From Acephala macrosclerotiorum (taxonomy: Eukaryota; Ascomycota; Leotiomycetes; Helotiales; Mollisiaceae), in NCBI GenBank assembly GCA_014904845.1, contig MU119232.1, positions 308,641-372,640 of the forward strand: a stretch of 64,000 nucleotides of DNA, given 5' to 3'. A program made the translations under genes and the position numbers. The notes under the pieces were generated by a model. It saw only the letters and a program-made list of their open reading frames with translations, made no database searches and was not told the DNA's origin. Positions 32,676 to 43,100 of this stretch are shown here, in pieces. How positions within the stretch are numbered: position 1 is the stretch's first letter; every line of letters begins with the position of its first letter.

Positions 32676-35600
32676 TTAAGCCTGTTCTTTTAGCTCAAGG
32701 ATAGTTTCCCTACGACATTTCCGAGACCATATTTTCTCCTCCGGATAGAACCAATGGTTGCAATATCTACATTCCGTAAACAAGACATGAGCAGTGTTCT
32801 CAACATTGAGAGGTATAGATGTCGAGGTCGGGAAGTTGGCGAAGGTCCTTCGAAGCCAATGAGAGCAGTGATGCAAGATATCTTTGCAGGTTGCAAGTGG
32901 AGTTGACCGAAGCTTGGTGTGCAAAGAGATTGCTTCGATAGCGGACGGCTAGCATGGAGTCTTTTCCTGTTCGATCATGAATCTCTCCGTGGATCTACGC
33001 CTCATTGTCCAATTGAGGCGCTTTGTCAACGTTTCCGTTCCTAGACCAGAACATATCCTTGATTTCGTCGGTCAAAAACGTCGCTTCCTCGACGGATTGA
33101 ATCTCTATCTCCACCTAGTCTCGGTTTTCCTTTCACAGTACAATGTTGCATGTCCCATTCTCAAATTTCTCTGCAGCTTGTTTAATTTCTCGAAGTAACA
33201 CGAGAATTTGTCGGAGGAGCCGTTGATCCAGCTTGCCCTGATCTGGGTAGGTATCAAGAAAGGGTTTGAACGTCTCTGCCTGATGAATGCCCAAGACCAC
33301 TTTAGGTGTCTGTGCGAATAGTACGGATTGCCGAATTGCTAATACTTTTTTTTAACTAGTCAATGAAGTTCCAATATCCATATCGATTCTTGCGGTGCTA
33401 GGAAGCCTGCCTTGATCACTTTGCAAGCAGCCATCTCAGAAGCGTCGTACACAGGAGCATCAGAAATTCGCTCCATCAGTGTACTTTCCATTGACTGGTA
33501 ACCATCCACCGCAGTATCGGTCAGCCATTTCATACTGCATATTGTATTGGACTAGGCGATGGTGGCTGTGGGAGTCCTCTAACGCAGTATGGTATGGAAA
33601 AAGGGCTTCCGTGCCGGACGCCTTGCGAAAATGGATTTGGGCAGGGAAGGGCCTTTCTGCTGACTGCGCTCATACCCTTTGCCAAGAAACGCGTGCCCTT
33701 CTCCACCGTAGCTCGAAGCGTGATATTTTTTATGTTGACATTGCGAGAGAAATGGTAGCACTTAGGTATTGTCGTTGCTGCTGACACGACAGATGTTGAA
33801 TCCAGTGAATGGGTAGGCTGCATGAGATGTAAAGATGCGGATATACGAGGCAATTCGGCGCCCCAATTCGGTTTTTCTGGTGTCGTCTTTCCTGCTGTAT
33901 CGATTTCACTTCCGATGGTCCAAGGAAGCTCTGGTGGAGTCGATAGTACAGGGCCAACTGAACGGATGTTCAGCGTCAGTAGTGATAATTTGGAGGGAGT
34001 CTCTGACCTGGGACATATATCGTTGGCTCCTCCTTGGTATTAGTATTGTGTGACGCAACGAACTTCGTGTTCATGATGTTGATCTCTTCTTTTCCACCCA
34101 AGTCAACCTCATTCCATTTGATCACTTTGGGGGCACCTGCTGAGCTTGATACAGTGATATTCCCGCCATCCACCAATTCCTCGACTCCATTAACAGTTGA
34201 CTTCCTACCCGAGATCGTCGAGAACGAGTATGTGCTTTGGCGAAGCACGCGAGGAATAACGTACTCTGCAATCGCTGGCATACGTGCTCGTTTGTCTGCA
34301 ACATGTCTGCGAGGCAATAGCAGATGTTAACGAACGCGGAGGAGCTGTTGGTAGCTTGTCTTTGCTGTGAAAGTACGCCAGTCCTTCGACATTCGATCAA
34401 GTTGCCAACTTTGCGGTGTCACGGCGTGTTGAGGATCAAGCAATCGACCTTCGGCGAGACTTTGGCTTCCTCTGGATAGTTATGTGGTCTCCGACATTGA
34501 TCGGGCGGCCAGATATAGTGACTGCGACATCGTAGACACGGATAGGGATGAGGTATGCGAGGCCTGTGGAGTTTCGAAAGTAGGCCGGCAGAGTTCCCAG
34601 GACCCTCCACATACTGTAGCCGTACGGTGCAGGAAACTGCGAGGAAGTCAGTACATAGCATACTATAATAGTCGAGATACGAACCCAAGTAGGCGCTTCC
34701 AAGTCTCTCAATAGTTGTTCGACATGCTCGATGAGGTCGTCATCCGCACATCTCATGATATCACCACTTTCTAGTTGGAAGAGCGCGTTCTGGAGCCATT
34801 CATCAAATCATGCCAGCGGCGCGGTCGTAGTAGGTGGGAGCCGAACTCTGTTGAAGTTGAAGTTAGATGCCATTGCCGCGCGCCGATGACCTGGGCGACG
34901 TGCGTGGCGTTATGATGATTGTTGAGGGTTCGATGAAACTGTTTTCGTACCGAATTGATCTCGAACAATGATCTTTTGGGGTCTGACAGCAGCACCGAAG
35001 ATTCCTGACGATTATGCTCGATAGAGTCAGTTGATGTCGGGAAAGAGGGTGCTCATCTAGTGGGAAAGCTCGGTGTGCGCATAACAGTTTAACATTCCCC
35101 TTGAACGCGCCCTCTGCCTCCCTCCTTGGCCATCACTTCTCAAAGTCCCATCTCTAGAGCAAGCGGCTCTGATTTTGGAACGTCTGAATGCAGCGTAATA
35201 TAAATCAATCATATTCAAGACTTTCACGATTAAGTTCTGTAATTGACGTTGCACAGAAAGTGGGCAATACGATCGGTCTTTAGACCCCTCCTGTTCTAGC
35301 CCAAACCAATGGGTACCATCTGCTGCAAGCATCAAACCTCTTTCAATTACCGCTTATTTACTCCCTTCGAGCTCGAACTCCAAAACATATGGTCGTTGTC
35401 AGTCGGAAGAAAGTTGAGCAATGCCTCGCAGAATGGCGCCAGATCGGGCTTAGCTCCGGATCCTACGTTCAGCCCCTGCATTTGGCAGTTGTAAGTGCAA
35501 GAAGTCACTATCGTATGTGGAAAAACGCTCATATCGCCTATCATTCGTTTGCTCACTAGTGTCGTTGCAGCAATTTGCCATTGTGTCCGAAGCAGTAGCA

Positions 35601-36143
35601 TTTTGCGAATGAGGCCTTTCGAGGAAGTCGCTAAGCCCGAGTTGTCCGACAAGGACTGCGTCCATTTCATACTTCAGGACATCATAGGCGGAGAGAAACA
35701 CAAAGTAGTTGGATTCGTTATATATCAATTAGTTCTTTCCTCTTCATCTGCTAGCAGTTTGTCTAAAGAGTAATCAGTCCAGCATTCTTGTCCTGTTTTT
35801 CGTCGAATGGGAATCTGAGACCTGAGAATGTTCTCCCGAAGTGCCTCAGAAGTCGCAGAGAATAGAGGCTGGAGGCCTCTCCACATAAAGAGCTTCGATA
35901 TACTCCCCCAGATACACTCCCCCAGATGTCTTTTCGGTTGGCGTCGAGTAGAGCCTGTAGAGCAGATACGACTCTACATATTGTTGTATTTGGGTTTGAG
36001 GTCAGTTGCAAATCCCGCCTATTCCATATCGACTCTGACGCAGGATGGCCAGAGCCTTTCGAGACACGGTACCTGCTCCCATCAATTGTTAGCGGATAAA
36101 CACATTCATCTATACAAAGATCGACTCGAACGAATACACTCAT
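32676..36143 (-). pseudogene. Decayed multi-exon coding region, unrecognised
   Basis: Many consecutive minus-strand blocks read like protein but do not link into one clean gene. Examples are CRYCNHWFYPEEKIWSRKC (32676-32924), KLDQRLLRQILVLLREIKQA (near 33220), LIEHVEQLLRDLEAPTW (34600s), GAKPDLAPFCEALLNFLPTD (35347-35670) and SLYSLRLLRHFGRTFSGLRF (35763-36143). Stops and frame changes separate them. Phrases such as ALQALLDANRK and GAKPD are faintly ankyrin-like, but I cannot name the family. A real gene with many introns is still possible. Low confidence in extent and nature. Confidence 0.35.
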
Positions 36144-36457
36144 AATGCCTCCTTCGAAGCTTTTCGGGAGTGGACTAGCATGATGATCCAGTGGGTCTCG
36201 CTTGGTTTTGTGGCGCTCCTAAGAAACAGGGCGGAGCCGGAGTCCTGCAGGCTGATCGACAAACATAAATCGCGCCCTCCCACCTCGAGCTTCAGTCTAC
36301 ACACGCGTCATCTGTTTCGAAAAAATCATCCGTTGTTTTCGGAGACACTCCTATGACCGCATGCATATAATCCTCGTTTGGACGGAAAAAACAGTGCTAA
36401 ACACTGGTTCCCATTGTCGAAATCTTGCACATGGTCAGCTGACGGTGGATCGACAGT
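36144..36457. other. Promoter region of third regulator
   Basis: About 310 bp between the decayed coding region and the start codon of the next regulator. It is probably promoter and 5' leader. No TATA box or palindromic zinc-cluster site could be assigned. Confidence 0.4.
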
Positions 36458-38358
36458 ATGGTTGGTGTACCAGGACGGTCAAAGGCATGTAAGACTTGTA
36501 AGAAACGCAAGATCGCGGTATTTATCCCTCTTCGCTCTGGATTTTGTAGAACTTCCAGCTGATGCTCAAGCTAGTGCAGTCTCGAAAAGCCAATTTGCAA
36601 AATCTGCCTCAAATCAAATCGAGAATGTGGAGGATACGAACAAGAGCGCATCTTTGTCTTGGATGCAAGAACCAAGGAAACCATTACTCCTTCCACTTCA
36701 AAACCAAAACCGAGCACCCCAGCATCACCAATCAAGCGTGTTCCTTCCCCAGACAAACGCATTACACAGCCACCACCAGATCTCCAAGGGACAATATCCC
36801 TCCGCAATGCCTACAACTCACTCTGGACAATCGAAAACCCCACCACTCGAGCTATCTATCGCGAACAAATCATCTCTGAGTTCCTCTACTCGTTCTCTCC
36901 GAATTCCAGTGCCGCCTCCTGGCTCTCGCTTCTACCCTCACATCCACATTTTACCTCAGCTCTTGAGGCTTCGTCACTCGCTGTCTGTACCGCTCATCTC
37001 GGACATCTGCATTCTTCACCAACCCTTATCCATGAGAGTCTGAAGTTTTACATCCAAGCGCTTTGGGAGCTGCAGAAAGCTCTTTGGAACGAGAAGCAGA
37101 TGTATAGAGACGAAACTCTAGCTGCTTGCATGCTGTTGATTATGTATGAGGTAACGGAATGCCCGGGTAGAACTATTACCGCGTGGCAGGGGCACATGAA
37201 GGGATGTGCAAAGTTATTTAAATCCCGGGGTCCTGAGTCATACTGTGATGAGTTCTCGCACAGACTGTTCAGCTCCTTCAGGCAGCTTGAGGCGAGTCCA
37301 TAGACTTCCATTCTCTACTTGGTGAATAATCCGTGAAGCTGATCTTCTGTGTTCAGATACAACAGGCACTCGTCGAACGTCGCGGCACATTCCTTGCATC
37401 CGATGAATGGAGGGAAATTCCTTGGAAGGATCGACCCAAGCCCATCCGGCAAGAGCTCATGGATATAGAAAGCGAACTCGCAACAGGTATCGCAGGGGTC
37501 TATCAGAATCCATCAAGCTCGACTCCCGAAGAATTCGGAGTCCTCCTTCTCGACGTTGTGAAGATGTCCTGGGTGCTAGATGGTAGACTTAGCTCCTTCT
37601 ACCAACGATTTGAAGCCCAAGCTGGTGGAGAATTGTATCGAAAAAGGTTTTCGGAAGGCTTCAATCACGGCGTGAAACTCTCGGGAGAACCAGGACCCCC
37701 AATCTTCCCGGTGGCTTATCAGTTCCCAGATCTTGCGACAGCACATACGTGCATGGTTTACTGGGCATTGACCTCAATCCTCTGGTCCGGAATGTCCAAG
37801 ATTTATGAGATCCTTGCGGTGATGCAGAGGCAATGTGAGGTAGCATCTCAAAGCACGACCACTTCGTTCGATGTACTGAGGGCGATGAATGACGACTCAC
37901 CAGCCTCCACCAAAACTGATGGATCGCCATCTAGTGAAGCGACACTTCCAGCAGAAACAACTCCTCCCCTCCCAAATCCATCCACGCCATCTCCAGCCCC
38001 GTCACCATCATTGAAACCAACATTAGCATCCCTACCTAAGTCCCCACAAGCGCCATCTATTCTGCCCCTGTTTGCAGCACTCCCTTCTCTCGGGCACCGA
38101 AAAGACGTCTCCATCCCAGCAAAACACATCTGCCAATCTCTCGAATACTGCATGTCTTCACCCCAAGGCATGAGCGGCGCAACCCCGGCCATCTTCCCCC
38201 TCAAGGTAGCGATTGAAAGTCTGAGTGAGAGTGGGGAGCAGTGTAGGAGGGAGTTAGAGTGGGCGAAGGGTGCTTTTGGGGTCCTTGGTGGGAAGGGGGT
38301 GAAGATACTAGAGCATCTTGGAGAGAAGGTTGAGAAGAAGGCTTATCTGCCGGGCTGA
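36458..38358 (+). CDS. Zn2Cys6 transcription factor with probable GC-AG intron
   Basis: Three exons (36458-36517, 36575-37291, 37357-38358) give 592 residues. The zinc cluster starts at residue 10: CKTCKKRKIA, then across the first intron CSLEKPICKICLKSNRECGG, exact CX2CX6CX6CX2CX6C. Downstream are ISEFLYSFSPNSSAASWLSL, LWELQKALWNEKQMYRDETL and GCAKLFKSRGPESY, typical of the fungal-specific regulatory domain. A Pro/Ser/Thr-rich tract (about residues 460-500) looks disordered. Exons 2 and 3 connect as LE|IQQALVERRGTFLASDEW only if the intron begins GCGAGT instead of GT. It lies on the far side of a GH3 fragment from the PKS and is the nearest candidate regulator of that locus. Confidence 0.82.
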
Positions 38359-38658
38359 GTGAGTGGAAGTTGGTTGGGGAGTTTGTGGTTGGGTTTGGGA
38401 ACATAATTCTATTCTGTGTGACGGCTTTGATAAGTGGAGTTTTATACCTTGATGAATTTTTGGTTTTGTTCGTCAATGCAATTTCGACTGCGCGATATTT
38501 TGCTCTGGAGATCCTGTTTTTATTTCTACTTAATCGTCGACTAATCCTTCTTGTTAGTACTAGTTGGCCAAGGAAAGAAGCCAGATGAGTAAACTCCAAG
38601 TATCACAAATCGCACCTGGAAAAGTGTGCCTTCCAACTCTCCGATACGCGTCTCGCAT
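38359..38658. other. Convergent spacer
   Basis: About 300 bp between the regulator's stop and the GH3 remnant's stop. A minus-strand frame overlaps it without family features. Only 3' flanking sequence is visible. Confidence 0.4.
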
Positions 38659-39385
38659 TTAAAAGTCGAAGAATCCCGTCAACCTAATAACCCTACTACT
38701 TGCGCCTACGTATACACTATACCTGCCGTTCTGGGCAACCCACTGCTGCGCCTCGACGCTCCAAATGCTGATATCACGGGGTGCGAGGTCAAAGACAGCG
38801 GTGTTTGACTCTCCAGGAGAAAGCGGCAGCTTTTCAAACCCGCGGAGTTGCTTGGACGGGCTGTTCGGGATTCCAGATATAGCTGAGCTACCTCCGCCGT
38901 GGTGACGGACCCGTTGTTGGTAATGGTGACTTGGACCTTTGCCACGTTGGACCAGAGGGAGATTGAGTCGCCACCAGTGGAGGAATTGGTTGTGCCGGTA
39001 CCTGACGACCGGACGAGCTCCAGAGAGCGCAGTGGACCTTGCACGAAAAGAGAGGAATATTCAAACGTTGTGTAGCTGATCCCGTATCCGAACTCGTACC
39101 TGGGTGTGATGTTTCTAGCGTCGAAATCGCGATAGTCGAGGTAGACCCCTTCTGCGTAGTCGCATTGCGGGAGTAGAACACCCAGTTCAGCTGTACAAGG
39201 TCCATAGATGCTGTAATCACTCTCGTTCTTAGCTAGTGTGTACGGGAGCTTGCCTGAGGGAGAGACATCACCATAGAGGACCTTGACGAGTGCTCGTCCG
39301 CTCTTTTGACCTGGCAGATGCGCCATGATGGTGCCGGTGACGTTAGGGTTTTTGATCCACTGGTCCCGAGCCGAATATATTATTC
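38659..39385 (-). pseudogene. GH3 beta-glucosidase, C-terminal remnant
   Basis: The minus strand reads DQWIKNPNVTGTIMAHLPGQ, ALVKVLYGDVSPSGKLPYTL, ITPRYEFGYGISYTTFEYSS and AEVAQLYL, the C-terminal Rossmann-like and fibronectin-III-like parts of glycoside hydrolase family 3. After AEVAQLYL the frame shifts by one base (near 38875): the other frame continues IPNSPSKQLRGFEKLPLSPG, DISIWSVEAQQWV and YVGASSRVIRLTGFF to a stop at 38659. Upstream of about 39385 similarity fades, so the catalytic N-terminal barrel is missing. With a one-base loss and a missing 5' half, this is a dead gene. Its missing end faces the PKS 3' end. Confidence 0.78.
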
Positions 39386-40107
39386 TGGCTTCAGCTCTTT
39401 GCCCTAAATATGTAATAAGGGCGCTTAGTCGGGTTTTGTTTCGTCTGCGAAGGGCGTCATGTTGGAGGAGCGGGGCTGTGCCAGATTTATTTGGGAAAGA
39501 GGCTAAGGTTGACGAAGTTGCGCAAATTTTTAGGGGCGAAAGAGATACTTGTGAATTTCCCAGAGTATGAAGGAGATTCCGGTCATGTGAGGTTTGGGTT
39601 TTAAGGGTCGATGGGGCTAATGGAAAAATTTTCATACTAATGTATTCACCTTTAAAGCTAAAATTAAGATAGAATACGTACCTTATTGAAATTTATTCTT
39701 TGATACTCGACATGTTCAGAAGCCTATCGAGTATCTGATCAATTCCTAGATTTTGCCTACAATTTTTAGCAACAAAAAATATCCCAAACTACTTGGTTCT
39801 ATCCGCCAAGAGACTATTTGTGGTTCTCTTCAACATGTTAGAATCATTTCGTGCAGTCTCCCAGTGGGAAAACTGACTTTCCTCTTCAGACTCAAAAGTA
39901 CTAGGACAGACTTCTAAATATGGCGAATAAGGGCCTATTTTATTATATGCAAAAGATAGGAACGAATTTTGCTTATTTAGAAACCGAAAAAGAAAAACCC
40001 CCCCAAAAAAAAAAAAAAAAAAATTTAAATAAAATAAAAATTTCAAAATCAAATTTACTGTATCAATCTATGGTCTTCTTCTATGATAACCGAATAAATT
40101 AAGACGA
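39386..40107. other. AT-rich scar between GH3 remnant and PKS
   Basis: About 720 bp of AT-rich sequence with no gene, lying between the missing 5' end of the GH3 remnant and the 3' end of the PKS. It contains a homopolymer junction of seven C then nineteen A (39998-40023), similar to a poly(A) tail. It may hold a degraded insertion. Confidence 0.5.
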
Positions 40108-43100
40108 TCAAGTACTCAAGTCCGTAGGAAAACCCGCAATAACACGAATGGTACGAGCCTCAGGCTCTTCACCATCTGTCCAATCCACTGCGCTGAATCC
40201 AGCGCTGAGCATATATTTCTTCCAAAGCAACTCATGCGTTACAGCGTGCTCACGACCGTCGTTAAATAGCCACCATCCCTCGAACAGTCCAACTGCAATG
40301 TCCAACCAGAACATGTTCTTGGTAATCTCGACCAGGGTCAGGACGCCATCATCCCGGAGCAGCTTTCGCAGCGACGTTAGCGATACGGTCAAGTTCCTCG
40401 TCGCGTGGATGCAGTTAGTTGAGATAATAACGTGGAAGGAACCGACCCACGATGCTTGTGGCTCTTTCTCGATATCAAGTGTCGCGAATTCCATCTCTGG
40501 GCAATCCTTGAAGGTGCGCTTGGCGGCCGCGACTAGCGATGGAGACAAGTCCGTGAAGACATACTCAAAGGGGATTCCCAACTTCTGCAAGTGACGGACA
40601 ATGTACTTGGTTGTACCACCTGTGCCGGCACCGACTTCAAGAATGCGAAATTTGCCGGGCTTGTCTGGATTGGCCAGAGCCTTCTCGAGGAACTCGCCCA
40701 GCGCGAGTGTGCCGGAGCGCACGAGGGGCCAGTTTTCGTAGAGGTCGTCAAGTGTCTTCTTGTTCTCCTTGTTGCCAAAGACGATCTGAAGACCATCCTT
40801 CTCGCCAGTTAAGCACTCTGCGAGCTGCGAACCAACAGCTTGAACAATCTTGTGTACGCTAGCGTGGAGTGGGAACTCTGGGATGACCTCCTTATAGATG
40901 GCCGAGGCGGGTGTATGGTCGACAGGCTTTGTTGTGCGGATAAATTGACCTTGGCCGTTGACGGTGACAAGCTCCGCATCTTCGAGCACACGGTAAAGTT
41001 GGCGCACAAGCTGCTTGTGTTGAGGCAAGTGGGGTATCACGGGAGCGGCATCCCCAGCTTTGAGGGCAGTCATGTCGCAGCCCAACTTAGCAAACGCCTC
41101 GACGACATAGGCGAGCACCAGAGCGGCTTGACGAGGGTAGCACTTCTCCCAAAATTCGACGGCTTTAGTCTCGACGGCAGCCCTCTCGTAGGCGTCTTTG
41201 CAGTCTGCAAAAATCTTCTGGGCCCGCTGCAAAGACGGCCTAGAATCTGCACCAGGAGCAGAAGTTGTTACGCTTCGAATAGCACTACCATTTCCTTTTG
41301 TTTCGGCCAAAGCAGGGGCTTCGGTAGCGACATCTGCGCTCACTCCCAGGGCTGAATCGACATGCTCGCAAACAGCCTTGACATTGGGGAAGAACAAGAA
41401 TGTATTGAGGTCAATCTCAAGCCCGAACGCGGCTTGCATCTCATTCAAGACCTCCGTAACCAAGAGAGAGTCAATGCCAAGGTCTTCAAGCGTCAAGTCG
41501 AGAAGGATTTCATCCAGAGGAACATCTGTAACATTGTGCAAGACCTCTAGAACCTTCGAGGCTCTACTAGGTCCTGTAGAAGCTCTAGCGACTGCAACCT
41601 GTTTAGGGGCGGCTATATGAGCGGCTCCTACAGGTGCTGGTGTAGGGTTCGCGCCCGGCCCGCCAGAATTAACACTGCGGAGCGATCGCTGCAAGACCGA
41701 GACTGATGTCCGTGTAAAGACGAATCCGATGAATGCAATCACCACTTTCTGCGATTTCTTGTCAAAGATGTATACGTCGCTGACGGTCCGCTCCTCAGTG
41801 TCTTCAGTCAGAAGCGAGTACGCGATCCACTCTTTAGCAGTAATGTCGAACGTACCACCAGTAACGACACTGTTGATACCCTGGCAGAGCAGAACGTCCT
41901 TTCCACTGGGATGTGCGAACCAGTTGACGAGAACACCAGCGAATTGCATCATGCCGTCAATGGTCGGGGTGTCATAGAGGGCTTCGCTGGGTGAAAGCTT
42001 GGGATCCAACTCCGCTGCGACCTTTCCTGCGGCTTCATGACCCTGATATGAGATGCTCTTGATCCCGTGGTACATCTCATCGAAGAAAATGAGTTTCTGA
42101 AGGGCTTGGTAAACGTGTTTACCTCTCATACTATCTGCGTCCTCGTTGTTCATAAGGGAGAGACACCTCTTGTACCCGATCAGAGCGCTCCATCGCATGA
42201 TCGTATCAGCTAGCACAGGATCGTCCCGTCTGTCGAGCCCTACTTTGCCGATAACATGAATCTGAACGTCACCGCCACCTTGCTTCAACTTGCTGGAATA
42301 TTCGAATTCCCAGGAGTCGACGCCTGGCGTAACGCGTGTGAGCTTGATGTAGATGTTCTTCTTCGAGTCGAGACCAATAGGTGCCCCCTTCATTTGCATG
42401 GAGTTCATATTGATAACGTGTGTGTCGAAACTCGCACCCTCTGTCAAGAAAATTGCGGCACGGGAAAGCAGCTCAACGTACAGCGATGCAGGTGCAAGTG
42501 CTTGGTTGGATGCAATGTGACCATTCAACAGATACATGTAGCGCTCACTCTCGGGGTCGATGAGAAAAATGGCCTCTTTTTTGCTTGAATCTGTGAACTC
42601 CAAGAATGAGATAAATTCATGCGTAATTTTGGTCGGGGTTGTAGGGGCAATTTCTGTGACGGGCTCTGGTGCAACTCGGTCGATGAAGGGGAGCCAATGC
42701 TTAGTCTTCTCGAATTGGTATGGAGGAGGGCTCTTGTACTCGAAATTACCTCGTTCACTTCGATGATAAGGCCAGAATTGAACAAGGATGCTCGCCTTCC
42801 ATAGCTCAACGACAGTCTCTGCTACGGATGAAATGGCATTGGGTCCGTTCAAAAAGGACGGGCAGTATAACTGCTGACCTTCACCGTTGAGACAGTTCTT
42901 GATCAGAGACATGACAGAAGATCCTTGGCCTGATTCCACCCAGACGCAAGACTGGAACTTCTGAGCAATTCTTTGAATGGCCGCCGAAAAGTAGACTGGA
43001 TTTCGCGTGTGGTGTGGAATTAACCAAGCACCCAGTTCTTGCTCAATGTGGTCTTTCGTTGCAAGCTCAAGGAGAATGGTTGGCTTCTTCCATTGCACGC

